Origin: Oxalobacteraceae bacterium UBA6018 | Lineage (GTDB): Bacteria > Pseudomonadota > Gammaproteobacteria > Burkholderiales > Burkholderiaceae_D | DNA length: 64,000 nucleotides | Direction of reading: 5' to 3' | NCBI GenBank assembly: GCA_002428015.1 | Contig: DIZW01000110.1 | Coordinates: forward strand, 14,906 to 78,905 | Shown: positions 55,642 to 64,000 of the stretch, one piece after another | How the letters are laid out: each line of letters opens with the position of its first letter | How positions within the stretch are numbered: the stretch's first letter is position 1 | Notes under the pieces: model-generated | Databases searched by the model: none | What the model saw: only the letters and a program-made list of their open reading frames with translations | What the model was told of the DNA's origin: nothing | Translations under genes and position numbers: made by a program

Positions 55642-57699
55642 ATGAACTTATTTTTCGAAGAATCCGGCGATTTCAAGGTCGGTACCGTATTGTCCCAGGC
55701 CGGCGAGGCCTACCAGGTCGAGATGCCGAGCGGTAAACGCACCAAGGTCAAGGTCAAGGATGTCCTGATCCAGTACGACAAGCCGGCCCCGGCCGAGCTG
55801 CTGGACGGCGCCAAGGCGATCGCCGCCGACGCCGACTTCGAATTCCTGTGGGAAGTGGCGGGCCAGGAGGAGTTCGGCTTCGCCGAGCTGGGCGCCGAAT
55901 ACTTCGGCCACGCCCCGCTGCCGGTGGAGGCGGCCGGGCTGATCCTGGCGCTGCACGGCGCGCCCATCTATTTCTACAAGAAGGGGCGCGGACGCTACAA
56001 GGCGGCCCCCGAGGCCTCCCTGCGCGCGGCCCAGGCCGGCATTGAAAAGAAGAAGCAGCAGGCCATGGTGCAAGCCGCCTACGTCGAGGAGCTCAAGGCC
56101 AACCGCCTGCCGGCCGCGATGCAGCCGCTGGTGCAGCAGCTGCTGTTCAAACCGGACAAGAACAGCATCGAGTTCAAGGCCCTGGAAGCGGCCTGCGACG
56201 AGCTGCACACCACCCCGGCGCGCCTGATGCTGGCCGCCGGCGGCATCGGTTCGCCGCGCGAGGTGCACATGGCGCGCTTCCTGTTCGAATACTTCCCGCG
56301 CGGGGCCGGTTTCGCGCCCCTGCCCGTGCCGGAGGCGCCCACCGGCCTGCCGCTGGCCGCCGTGGCCGCGTTCTCGATCGACGACGTCACCACCACCGAG
56401 ATCGACGACGCCTTCTCCGTGACCATCCTGGACGACGGCACCATCAGGGTCGGCATCCACATCGCCGCGCCTGGCCTGGCGATCCGCCCCGACGACGCCG
56501 TCGACAAGATCGCGCGCGCCCGCATGTCCACCGTGTATATGCCGGGCGACAAGATCACCATGCTGCCGGACGAGGTGGTGGCCGCCTTCACCCTGGCCGA
56601 GGGCAAGCGCTGCCCGGCGGTGTCGCTGTACGCCACCATCAACCCGGCCGACTGGTCGGTGCTGGCCACGGAAACCCGCGCCGAGCTGGTGCCCATCAAG
56701 AGCAACCTGCGCCACAACGACCTCGACGAGCTGGTCAACGAGGAGACCCTCGCCAGCGGCGCCGGCGAGTACCCGCACAAGGCCGAGCTGGCCGTGCTGT
56801 GGCAGTGGGCGCTGGTGCTGGAGGCGGCGCGCATGGTCAAGCGCGAGCAGTTCGGCCTCAAGCCCGAGCAGAACAACCGGGTCGACTTCAACTTCTACGT
56901 CGACGACGACGTGGTCTCGGTGGTGCGCCGCAAGCGCGGCGCGCCGCTGGACAAGATCGTGGCCGAGTTGATGATCTTCGCCAACAGCACCTGGGGCAAG
57001 CTGATGCATGACTCCGGCGTGCCCGGCATCTACCGTTCGCAAGGGGCCGGCAGCGGCGCCGGCTGGGCCGCCAAGATGCAGGTGCGCATGGTCACCCATG
57101 CCGCCCCGCACCAGGGCCTGGGCGTGGACCAGTACGCCTGGAGCACCTCGCCGCTGCGGCGCTACACCGACCTGGTCAACCAGTGGCAGATCCTGGCCTG
57201 CGCCGAGCACGGCGTCACCGCGCCGCTGGTGGCGCCCTTCAAGCCGCGCGACGCCACCCTGTTCTCGGTGGTGTCGGCCTTCGACGCCGCCTACGCCGCC
57301 TACAACGAGCACCAGCAGAACATGGAACGCTACTGGTGCCTGCGCTGGCTGGGCCAGGAGCAGGCGCGCCAGGTCGACGCCGTGGTGCTCAAGGATGAGG
57401 TGCTGCGCCTGGTCGACATTCCCCTGATCGTGCGTCTGCCCGGCATGCCGCCGGTGGCGCGCGGCTCCCAGGTGCGGCTCGACATTCTGCGCTGGGACGA
57501 GCTCGACCTGACCATCGAGACCCGCCTGCTCGACCTGCCGGCCCAGGAGGGCGTGGCCGCCGACGCCGAGCTCGACTACGAGGACGAGGAGGCCGGCGGC
57601 GCCGCCGCCGTGGAGGCGGCCGAGGCCGAGGGCGCGGTGGCCGTGGTCACCGCCGCCGCGCCGCCGCCACCCGGGGCGCAGGCGCAAGCGGGCGAATGA
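55642..57699 (+). CDS. RNase II/R family exoribonuclease (RNB domain)
   Basis: 685 residues. Degrades RNA 3'-5'. The RNB catalytic region starts at about 250: FSIDDVTTTEIDDAFSVTIL supplies the clustered catalytic Asp, followed by GIHIAAPGLAIRPDDAVDKIARARMSTVYMP. The N-terminal 200 residues carry atypical domains rather than two plain cold-shock domains, and the C-terminal S1-like part is short and ends in an Ala/Glu-rich tail (EEAGGAAAVEAAEAEGA). It is shorter than RNase R (about 800), so rnr/rnb naming is withheld. 24 bases after ubiC. Confidence 0.93.
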   Translation: MNLFFEESGDFKVGTVLSQAGEAYQVEMPSGKRTKVKVKDVLIQYDKPAPAELLDGAKAIAADADFEFLWEVAGQEEFGFAELGAEYFGHAPLPVEAAGLILALHGAPIYFYKKGRGRYKAAPEASLRAAQAGIEKKKQQAMVQAAYVEELKANRLPAAMQPLVQQLLFKPDKNSIEFKALEAACDELHTTPARLMLAAGGIGSPREVHMARFLFEYFPRGAGFAPLPVPEAPTGLPLAAVAAFSIDDVTTTEIDDAFSVTILDDGTIRVGIHIAAPGLAIRPDDAVDKIARARMSTVYMPGDKITMLPDEVVAAFTLAEGKRCPAVSLYATINPADWSVLATETRAELVPIKSNLRHNDLDELVNEETLASGAGEYPHKAELAVLWQWALVLEAARMVKREQFGLKPEQNNRVDFNFYVDDDVVSVVRRKRGAPLDKIVAELMIFANSTWGKLMHDSGVPGIYRSQGAGSGAGWAAKMQVRMVTHAAPHQGLGVDQYAWSTSPLRRYTDLVNQWQILACAEHGVTAPLVAPFKPRDATLFSVVSAFDAAYAAYNEHQQNMERYWCLRWLGQEQARQVDAVVLKDEVLRLVDIPLIVRLPGMPPVARGSQVRLDILRWDELDLTIETRLLDLPAQEGVAADAELDYEDEEAGGAAAVEAAEAEGAVAVVTAAAPPPPGAQAQAGE

Positions 57700-57766
57700 C
57701 ACCCGAACGCGGGTACAGGGTAGAATTGCCCATTCTTAGATTCAACAGGTTCAAGCCCGGTACCGC

Positions 57767-58651
57767 GTGAAGTATTTTCAAGACAACCGCTCGATGATGA
57801 TCGCGCTGGGCGTATCGCTGCTGGCGCATGCGGCCCTGCTGGCGGTGCGCTTCGTCGCACCCGACGCCTTCCAGCTCAAGCCCGTGGACCCGGGGCTGGA
57901 GGTGATCCTGGTCAACGCCAAGCACGCCAGCAAGCCGCTCAAGGCCGACGCCCTGGCCCAGGCCAACCTGGACGGGGGCGGCAACGCCGACGCCGGGCGC
58001 GCCAAGTCGCCCCTGCCGGACCTGCGCAAGATGGAGACCGGCGAGAGCGTCAAGGCCACCCAGCGCCGCATCGCCGAGCTCGAGGAAGTGCAGAAGAACC
58101 TGCTCACGCGCGCGCGCGCCTCGCGCTTTAACGCCGCGCCGGTGACGGACAAGGACAAGCCGGACAAGACCCGCACCGGGGCCGACCTGCTCGAGAGCAG
58201 CAAGGCGATCGCCCGCACGGCGGCCGAGATCACCCAGCGCATCGAGGACGAGAACAAGCGCCCGCGCAAGACCTTCATCACCCCCAGCACCCAGGAAGTG
58301 GGCTACGCCATGTATTACAAGGCGATGCAGAAACGGGTCGAGGAGATCGGCACGCTCAACTTCCCCCAGCAGGACGGCCGCAAGCTGTACGGCGAGCTGG
58401 TGATCTACATCCCGATCTTCCAGGACGGCACGATCTACCAGAAGGATGGCGGCCTGCGCGTGGAGAAGAGCTCGGGCAACCCGGCGCTGGACCGGGCCGC
58501 CCTGGCCATCGTGCGGCGCGCCGCCCCGTTCGGGAAATTCCCCCCCAATATGCTGTCCTCCGACAAGGACGACCTGTGGGTGATCATCACCCGCTTTAAA
58601 TTTACTCGTGAGGAAAAAATGGAAGCAGACCTGCGCGGAGGCGGCCAATGA
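57767..58651 (+). CDS. TonB-like C-terminal domain protein
   Basis: 294 residues from a GTG at 57767. One N-terminal membrane span (IALGVSLLAHAALLAVRF) and a long charged periplasmic linker with a possible coiled coil (about 95-170). The final 100 residues resemble TonB C-domains: LYGELVIYIPIFQDGTIY, LDRAALAIVRRAAPFGKFP. It lacks the usual Pro-rich EP/KP spacer. No ExbBD or outer-membrane receptor is adjacent, so energy-transducing function is inferred only. It overlaps aroE by four bases. Confidence 0.86.
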   Translation: MKYFQDNRSMMIALGVSLLAHAALLAVRFVAPDAFQLKPVDPGLEVILVNAKHASKPLKADALAQANLDGGGNADAGRAKSPLPDLRKMETGESVKATQRRIAELEEVQKNLLTRARASRFNAAPVTDKDKPDKTRTGADLLESSKAIARTAAEITQRIEDENKRPRKTFITPSTQEVGYAMYYKAMQKRVEEIGTLNFPQQDGRKLYGELVIYIPIFQDGTIYQKDGGLRVEKSSGNPALDRAALAIVRRAAPFGKFPPNMLSSDKDDLWVIITRFKFTREEKMEADLRGGGQ

Positions 58652-59466
58652 GCGACCGCTATTGCGTCATCGGCAATCCGATCGCCCACAGCCGATCGCC
58701 CGACATCCACGCCGCCTTCGCCGCCCAGACCGGCCACACGCTGGTGTACGAGCGCTGCCTGGCGCCGCTGGACGGCTTCGCCGCCACCGTGGGCGGGCTG
58801 GTCGCCAGCGGCTACCGCGGCGCCAGCGTCACCGTGCCGTTCAAACTGGAGGCGGCCGCGCTGGCCGGCCAGCTGAGCGAGCGCGCGCGCGCGGCCGGCG
58901 CCGTCAACACCCTGGTGTTCGCCGACGGCGTCATCTTCGGCGACAACACCGACGGCGCCGGGCTGGTCAACGATATCGTCCACAACGCCGGCGTGGCCGT
59001 CGCCGGCAAGCGCGTGCTCATGCTGGGCGCGGGCGGCGCGGCCCAGGGCTGCATCCTGCCCCTGCTGAGCCAGGGGCCGCAGGCCATCGTCGTGGTCAAC
59101 CGTACCCGCGCCAGCGCCGACGCCCTGGTGGAACGCTTCGCCGACGCCGCGCCCGGCAAGGTGGCCGCAGCCGACTTTGCCGACATCGACGGCCCCTACG
59201 ACATCGTCATCAACGCCACCTCGGCCAGCCTGGCCGACACCATGCCGGCCGTGCCCTCGCAAGCTTTTTCCCCAACGACGCTGGCTTTGGATATGATGTA
59301 CGGAAACAAACCGACCCGTTTCATGGCGTTCGCCACGGCCCAGGGCGCCACCGCGCGCGACGGTCTGGGCATGCTGGTCGAGCAGGCTGCCGAAGCGTTC
59401 TTCCTGTGGCGCGGCGTGCGCCCTGAAACGGATGAGATCCTGACCCGTATCCGCAGCGCTTTATGA
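58648..59466 (+). CDS. aroE: Shikimate dehydrogenase
   Basis: 272 residues. NADPH-dependent reduction of 3-dehydroshikimate. Motifs: GNPIAHSRSPDIH (near 9-21), ASVTVPFKLEA with the catalytic Lys, NTDGAGLVND, and the dinucleotide-binding LMLGAGGAAQG (near 130-140). The conserved VNRTRA follows as the NADP-preferring loop. Overlapped at both ends by TGA/ATG coupling (tonB-like before, mtgA after). Confidence 0.97.
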   Translation: MSDRYCVIGNPIAHSRSPDIHAAFAAQTGHTLVYERCLAPLDGFAATVGGLVASGYRGASVTVPFKLEAAALAGQLSERARAAGAVNTLVFADGVIFGDNTDGAGLVNDIVHNAGVAVAGKRVLMLGAGGAAQGCILPLLSQGPQAIVVVNRTRASADALVERFADAAPGKVAAADFADIDGPYDIVINATSASLADTMPAVPSQAFSPTTLALDMMYGNKPTRFMAFATAQGATARDGLGMLVEQAAEAFFLWRGVRPETDEILTRIRSAL

Positions 59467-60182
59467 GAAAACACAAGTTGTCCGGCTTCGCCCTGGTGCG
59501 GCGCTGGTTCCTCTGGGCGATCTTTGGCGTCCTGATGCTGGCGTTCGCCGTGCAACTGTATTTCTTCTCGATGGTGTGCTGGTACGCCAGGTTCAACCCG
59601 TCCATGACCAGCATGATGCGCCTTCAGCTGGCTTCGCTGCGCGAGACCGATCCCCATGCCGTGCTGGAGCAGACCTGGGTGCCCTACCGCCAGATCTCCG
59701 ACAACCTCAAGCGCGCCGTGATCGCCTCCGAGGACGCCAATTTCAACGAGCACGACGGGGTGGACTGGGAAGCCCTGCAGAAGGCCTACGAGAAAAACCA
59801 CAAGAAGCACAAGGTGGTCGGCGGCGGCTCCACCATCACCCAGCAGCTGGCCAAGAACCTGTTCCTGTCCGGCTCGCGTAACTACCTGCGCAAGGGCCAG
59901 GAGCTGGTGATCGCCTTCATGCTCGAGAGCGTGATGAGCAAGGAACGCATCCTCGAGCTGTACCTGAACGTGGTCGAGTTCGGACGCGGGGTGTTCGGCG
60001 CCGAGGCGGCCGCGCGCCACTACTACCACAGCAGCGCGCTCAGGCTCAGCGCGGCCCAGGGCGCCAAGCTGGCCGTGATGCTGCCCAATCCGCGCTACTA
60101 CGACCGTCATCGCGACACCAATTACCTGGCCAGGCGCACCAACCTGATCGTCAACCGCATGAGCGCGGCCGAAGTGCCGTGA
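59463..60182 (+). CDS. mtgA: Monofunctional peptidoglycan glycosyltransferase
   Basis: 239 residues. A cytoplasmic N-terminus and one membrane span (LWAIFGVLMLAFAVQLYFFSM) anchor a GT51 domain. EDANFNEHDGVDW contains the catalytic Glu; GGGSTITQQLAKNLFLS and RKGQELVIAFMLES are the other signatures. Polymerises lipid II glycan chains. Order aroE-mtgA is common in betaproteobacteria; aroE overlap is four bases. Confidence 0.96.
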   Translation: MRKHKLSGFALVRRWFLWAIFGVLMLAFAVQLYFFSMVCWYARFNPSMTSMMRLQLASLRETDPHAVLEQTWVPYRQISDNLKRAVIASEDANFNEHDGVDWEALQKAYEKNHKKHKVVGGGSTITQQLAKNLFLSGSRNYLRKGQELVIAFMLESVMSKERILELYLNVVEFGRGVFGAEAAARHYYHSSALRLSAAQGAKLAVMLPNPRYYDRHRDTNYLARRTNLIVNRMSAAEVP

Positions 60183-60207
60183 CCTGCCCATCATTGAAAG
60201 CTCAAGC

Positions 60208-60624
60208 ATGCTCGACCGTCAACGGGGTGTTCTGAATCTGACCTGGGTGGCCGTGTTCTCGGCCGTGTTCGCCGCGGTGGCGATGGCGGCCCTGTTTTCG
60301 ATGCGCTACGAGCGCAACCTGTTCGCCGAAGGCGGCGCCAGGCTCGCCAAGCTGTTCGGCGCCAGCCCGGCCGCGCGCGCGCTCGACACGGCCAGGAGCG
60401 CGGCCGGCGCCGGCGACGCGGGCGGGGGCGCCTTGCGCCAATGCCTGATCGACGGCAAGCGCGTGATCTCCAACACCGCCTGCACGGACAAGAATCCGAC
60501 CTCGAAAACATTACAGCTGCATGACACCAAGGGGTTCGAGGCGCCCAAGGTGGCGCCGCCGGCCGAGGCCGCGCCCACCTCCCAGCCCGCGCTCGACAAA
60601 ATGATCGAAAAACAGCTGCACTGA
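60208..60624 (+). CDS. DUF4124-like envelope protein
   Basis: 138 residues. One N-terminal membrane span (LTWVAVFSAVFAAVAMAALF, about 10-29), a short linker and a small domain with two Cys, RQCLIDGKRVISNTACTDKNPTSKTLQLHDT, reminiscent of DUF4124, where the Cys may form a disulfide. Function unknown. It follows mtgA by 25 bases and is probably co-transcribed. Confidence 0.75.
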   Translation: MLDRQRGVLNLTWVAVFSAVFAAVAMAALFSMRYERNLFAEGGARLAKLFGASPAARALDTARSAAGAGDAGGGALRQCLIDGKRVISNTACTDKNPTSKTLQLHDTKGFEAPKVAPPAEAAPTSQPALDKMIEKQLH

Positions 60625-60706
60625 CGGTAATTCGCGCATTCCGGGGTGGCCGCCCCGATGCCTAACGGGTACACTTGCGCTGTTTCATTCCGGCCGAGAA
60701 AAGCGC

Positions 60707-61672
60707 ATGATCAATGTATTTGTCCTTCAAAATGGCCGACTCAACCAGGTGCCGATCGATTCGCGCGAGGACCTTGAGAACGTCGCGCCGGTCTGGGTCG
60801 ACCTGACCGATCCGACCGACGACGAGCGCGCCTGGGTCAAGGCCATCTACGGCGTGATCCTGCCCGGCGAAGACGAGGTCAAGGACATCGAGGCCTCGGC
60901 CCGCTACTACGAGGCCGAAAACGGCGACCTGCACCTGCGCACCGACTTCCTGCTCGAAGAAGACGACGGCCCTTCGCGCATCGTCACCGTGGCGTTCATC
61001 CTGGCGCGCAAGATGCTGTTCTCGGTGCACACCGACGACCTGCCGGTGTTCCGCCTGGTGCGCATGCGCGCCCGTTCGCGGCCCGGCTCGATCGCCGACT
61101 ACATGGACGTGCTGCTCGACCTGTACGCCACCGACGCCGAGTACTCGGCCGACGCCCTCGAAGGGATCTACCAGAACCTGGAGGAGGTGAGCGGGCGCGT
61201 GCTGCAGGAAGAATTCACCGACCAGGATGCGGCCGCCGCCCTGAACGCCATCGCCCACGAGGAAGACTTGAACGGGCGCATCCGCCGCAACATGATGGAC
61301 ACCCGGCGCGCGGTCAGCTTCCTGATGCGCGGGCGCCTGCTCAACGCCGAGCAGTTCGAGGAGGCGCGCCAGATCCTGCGCGACATCGAATCGCTGGACG
61401 GCCACACCTCGTTCCTGTTCGATAAGATCAACTTCCTGATGGACGCCACGGTCGGCTTCATCAACATTAACCAGAACAAGATCATCAAGATCTTCTCGGT
61501 GGCCTCGGTGGCCTTCCTGCCGCCGACCCTGATCGCCAGCATCTACGGCATGAACTTCAAGATCTTCCCGGAGCTGGACTGGACGCTCGGCTACCCCTTC
61601 GCCCTGGCCGTGATGGCCGGCACCGCGATCGCCCCGCTGTGGTATTTCCGCCGCCGCGGCTGGCTCAAGTGA
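60707..61672 (+). CDS. corA: CorA-family magnesium/cobalt transporter
   Basis: 321 residues. N-terminal cytoplasmic domain and two C-terminal membrane spans; the hallmark GMN motif is in ASIYGMNFKIFPELDW (near 290). A preceding VASVAFLPPTLIAS is the first span. Homopentameric divalent-cation channel. MINVFVLQNGRLNQVPID start is typical of betaproteobacterial CorA. It converges on hemL. Confidence 0.95.
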   Translation: MINVFVLQNGRLNQVPIDSREDLENVAPVWVDLTDPTDDERAWVKAIYGVILPGEDEVKDIEASARYYEAENGDLHLRTDFLLEEDDGPSRIVTVAFILARKMLFSVHTDDLPVFRLVRMRARSRPGSIADYMDVLLDLYATDAEYSADALEGIYQNLEEVSGRVLQEEFTDQDAAAALNAIAHEEDLNGRIRRNMMDTRRAVSFLMRGRLLNAEQFEEARQILRDIESLDGHTSFLFDKINFLMDATVGFININQNKIIKIFSVASVAFLPPTLIASIYGMNFKIFPELDWTLGYPFALAVMAGTAIAPLWYFRRRGWLK

Positions 61673-61685
61673 GGCCGCGCTAAGC

Positions 61686-61714
61686 CGGGCGCGCCGGCGT
61701 TCGCCTGGCGCCCG
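61686..61714. terminator. Hairpin between convergent corA and hemL
   Basis: CGGGCGC (61686-61692) pairs with GCGCCCG (61708-61714), with an inner GGCG/CGCC pair. No T-run on either side, so terminator function for the two convergent genes is plausible but not certain. Confidence 0.4.
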
Positions 61715-61732
61715 CGCGGCCCGCGCGCCGCA

Positions 61733-63037
61733 TTAATCGAGTTTGGCGAACACCCGCCGCGCCGCCGCGATGGTCTCGTCGATCACCGCGTCGCTGTGCT
61801 GGGCCGACACGAAGCCGGCCTCGAACGCGGCCGGCGCGAAGTACACGCCTTCGTCGAGCATCCCGTGGAAGAAGGCGTTGAAGCGGCTCTTGTCCGCTGC
61901 CATCATCTCGGCGTAGCTGGCCGGGATGTCGTCGCTGAAGTACATGCCGAACATGCCGCCCAGCGAATCGGCGCAGAAGCTGATGTCGGCCTCCTTGGCC
62001 GCGCCGGACAGGCCGGCCACCAGGCGCGCCGAGGTGGCCGCCAGGCGGGTGTAGAAGCCCGGTTCCTGCACCAGCTTCAAGGTGGTCATGCCGGCCGCCA
62101 CCGCCACCGGGTTGCCCGACAGGGTGCCGGCCTGGTACACCGCGCCCACCGGCGCCATGTTGTGCATCAGGTCCGCGCGCCCGCCGAAGGCCGCCACCGG
62201 CATGCCGCCGCCGATCACCTTGCCCAGCGCGGTCAGGTCGGGAACAATGTCGTACAGGGCCTGGGCGCCGCCCAGGCCGACCCGAAAGCCGGACATGACC
62301 TCGTCGAAAATCAGGATCGCGCCATGCTTGGTGCACAGCTCGCGCATGCGGCGCAGGAACTCGGCCGTGGCCTTGACCAGGTTCATGTTGCCGGCCACCG
62401 GCTCGACGATCACGCAGGCGATCGTGTCGCCCATGCTGGCGAAGGCGTCTTCGAGCTGGGCCACGTTGTTATAGTCGAGCACCAGGGTGTGCTTGACGAA
62501 GTCTTCCGGCACGCCGGCCGAGGTCGGGTTGCCGAAGGTGAGCAGGCCGCTGCCCGCCTTGACCAGCAGCGAATCGGCGTGGCCGTGGTAGCAGCCTTCG
62601 AACTTGACGATCTTGTCGCGCCCGGTGGCGCCGCGCGCCAGGCGCAGCGCGCTCATGGTGGCCTCCGTGCCCGAGGACACCAGGCGCACCTGCTCGATCG
62701 ACGGGACCAGGCGGCAGATCTCCTCGGCCATCAGCACTTCGCCTTCGGTCGGGGCGCCGAACGAGAGGCCGCGCGCGGCCGCGTCCTGCACCGCCTTGAC
62801 CACCTCCGGATGGGCGTGGCCGACGATGGCCGGGCCCCACGAGCCGATGTAGTCGATGTAGCGCTTGCCGTCGGCGTCCCAGAAGTAGGGCCCTTCGGCG
62901 CGGGTGATGAAGCGCGGCGTGCCGCCCACCGATTTGAAGGCGCGCACCGGCGAGTTGACCCCGCCCGGCGTGGTTTTCTGGGCCCGTGCGAACAGCTCGC
63001 CGTTGCGCGAATGGTCAGGGAGGTTCGGTGTGCTCAT
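61733..63037 (-). CDS. hemL: Glutamate-1-semialdehyde 2,1-aminomutase
   Basis: 434 residues. Converts glutamate-1-semialdehyde to 5-aminolevulinate for haem. PLP lysine is Lys273 in LGKVIGGGMP; GTEATMSALRLAR (123-135), FEGCYHGHADSLL (near 146-158) and FDEVMSGFRV (near 244-253) are further family blocks. Class III aminotransferase fold, cytoplasmic dimer. Start overlaps thiD stop by four bases. Confidence 0.97.
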   Translation of the reverse strand: MSTPNLPDHSRNGELFARAQKTTPGGVNSPVRAFKSVGGTPRFITRAEGPYFWDADGKRYIDYIGSWGPAIVGHAHPEVVKAVQDAAARGLSFGAPTEGEVLMAEEICRLVPSIEQVRLVSSGTEATMSALRLARGATGRDKIVKFEGCYHGHADSLLVKAGSGLLTFGNPTSAGVPEDFVKHTLVLDYNNVAQLEDAFASMGDTIACVIVEPVAGNMNLVKATAEFLRRMRELCTKHGAILIFDEVMSGFRVGLGGAQALYDIVPDLTALGKVIGGGMPVAAFGGRADLMHNMAPVGAVYQAGTLSGNPVAVAAGMTTLKLVQEPGFYTRLAATSARLVAGLSGAAKEADISFCADSLGGMFGMYFSDDIPASYAEMMAADKSRFNAFFHGMLDEGVYFAPAAFEAGFVSAQHSDAVIDETIAAARRVFAKLD

Positions 63038-63867
63038 GGCTTGCTCGATTCTTTGAAGGTGTAACCGTAAAATTTATTGGGGATCAGCTTGCCCATGCCG
63101 AAGCGCTGCGCGTGCGCCAGCGCGCCGACCGTGAATTCCTGGGCCGCCTGTACCGCCTCGCGCGCGTCCAGGCCGCGCGCCATGAACGCCGTCAGCGCCG
63201 CCGACAAGGTGGTGCCGGCGCCGTTGAAGGGGCCCGCCAGGTGCTGCCACTCGCTCTCGGCCACCACCCCGTCGTCGTTATACAGGGTGTTCGAGACCGT
63301 CTTGACCGGCGCGCCGGACGAGCCGGTGCACTTGACCAGCACGAACTCGCAGCCGGCCGTGGTCAGTTCGGCCACGTCTTCGGCCAGCATGTCGCCGCCG
63401 CCTTCGCGCCAGGTTTCGGCCATGCGCGCCAGTTCCACCTGCGAGAGCAGCAGCACGGTCGCCTGCGGCACCAGGATCTGGCGGATCGCCATGAGCATGT
63501 CGTCGTCGGCCAGGCCCGAATCGGGAAGGCTGGACAGATATGGATCCAGGATCAGCGGTACGTCGGGGTAGTCGGAGACGATTTCGGCCACCGCGGTGGC
63601 CTGTTCGAGGCTGGTGAGCGCGCCGACCTTGATGGCGGCGACCGGCATGTCCTCGAGCAGAACGCGGGCCTGGTCGACGACCCAGTCGGCGTCCACTTCC
63701 TGGCTGTCCTCGACGCGCGCGGTGTCGGCGATGAGCAGGCCGGTGAGGACCGACAGGCCGTGGCAGCCGAGTGCGGCGAAGGTGGCCAGGTCGGCCTGGA
63801 TGCCGACCGCGCCGACGGGATCGGACACGCCGATGGTCAGAATAACAGGGGTGGTTTGGTTTTGCAC
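63034..63867 (-). CDS. thiD: Hydroxymethylpyrimidine (phosphate) kinase
   Basis: 277 residues from a GTG at 63867. Makes HMP-diphosphate for thiamine synthesis. Ribokinase-fold motifs: GVSDPVGAVGIQADLATFAALGCHG near the N-terminus, LILDPYLSSL, and the anion-hole GPFNGAGTTLSAALTAFMARG near the C-terminus. Compared with the common GTGDTLS sequence, Gly-Ala-Gly-Thr replaces Gly-Thr-Gly-Asp, so the usual catalytic Asp is replaced by Thr here; this is worth noting. Operon with hemL. Confidence 0.88.
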   Translation of the reverse strand: MQNQTTPVILTIGVSDPVGAVGIQADLATFAALGCHGLSVLTGLLIADTARVEDSQEVDADWVVDQARVLLEDMPVAAIKVGALTSLEQATAVAEIVSDYPDVPLILDPYLSSLPDSGLADDDMLMAIRQILVPQATVLLLSQVELARMAETWREGGGDMLAEDVAELTTAGCEFVLVKCTGSSGAPVKTVSNTLYNDDGVVAESEWQHLAGPFNGAGTTLSAALTAFMARGLDAREAVQAAQEFTVGALAHAQRFGMGKLIPNKFYGYTFKESSKP

Positions 63868-63956
63868 GGCGGGTAGATTAAGATACTTGATTCGGCATTT
63901 TACTAGGGAACCTCGAAAAACCTACTGCGCGTCAAAATTTTCGCACTGCGATGCTC

Positions 63957-63974
63957 GCCGTACCTCCGTACGGC
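63957..63974. repeat. Palindrome at the window end
   Basis: GCCGTAC (63957-63963) pairs with GTACGGC (63968-63974) around CTCC. It lies in a non-coding stretch (63868-64000) without a recognised gene. The surrounding text (dense GCTCGC, GCGTCTCG) looks like a dispersed repeat, but only one copy is in this window. Confidence 0.5.
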
Positions 63975-64000
63975 TGCGCGTCTCGGACGAAACTATCGCC

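Overview
The window is chromosomal DNA from a high-GC betaproteobacterium. Gene content and order fit Burkholderiales, most likely Oxalobacteraceae (Massilia/Duganella-like). The pointers are aroQ-accB-accC-prmA-DUF3426-pfkB on one strand, ffh close to a ccsA/PP0621/pilS/pilR run, mpl-yqiA-ubiC-RNB-tonB-aroE-mtgA, and several Lys/Ala-rich histone-like proteins. This placement is from pattern recognition, not a database search. No tRNA, rRNA, prophage, insertion sequence or CRISPR array was recognised.

Layout. 1-3.0 kb: a DUF1800/DUF1501 export pair on the minus strand, the DUF1501 gene cut by the window edge. 3.2-5.5 kb: a TRAP transporter permease pair without a binding protein. 5.7-7.7 kb: argH and a divergent GNAT acetyltransferase. 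7.7-11.7 kb: a probable cyanophycin salvage locus, with an exported cyanophycinase-like hydrolase divergent from a CphZ/AotO-like metallopeptidase and a YfcC-type carrier. 12-17 kb: an exported Lys/Ala-rich protein, then parC and parE. 17-21.4 kb: a degenerate receiver protein, a gamma-glutamyl hydrolase-like GATase, a YbdK-type ligase and a frameshifted cation/proton antiporter. 21.5-24.2 kb: a MoxR ATPase-GNAT-VWA operon. 24.4-28.9 kb: two c-type cytochromes, a DUF1841 protein, rppH, proS and a lytic transglycosylase. 29-31 kb: a SWIB-domain protein and ffh. 31.3-34.2 kb: a NitT/TauT-type ABC transporter operon that contains a REP/BIME-like repeat. 34.3-38.5 kb: ccsA-like, PP0621-like, pilS and pilR. 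38.5-43.1 kb: nrdAB behind a clear sigma-70 promoter with two candidate NrdR boxes. 43.7-45.5 kb: a histone H1-like repeat protein, YggT and DUF167. 45.6-52.3 kb: fatty acid and shikimate genes with prmA and a TlpA-like thioredoxin, all on the minus strand. 53.1-61.7 kb: a long plus-strand run for cell-wall recycling and synthesis, ubiquinone and aromatic synthesis, an RNase II-type nuclease, TonB and CorA. 61.7-63.9 kb: hemL-thiD on the minus strand.

Most of the window is core metabolism in tight operons with many ATGA or GTGA overlaps. The accessory parts of interest are the cyanophycin-type locus, the ABC cassette with its repeat, the MoxR/GNAT/VWA operon, the interrupted antiporter and the low-complexity Lys/Ala proteins. 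The strongest candidate for a coherent but little-described system is the 7.7-11.7 kb salvage locus.
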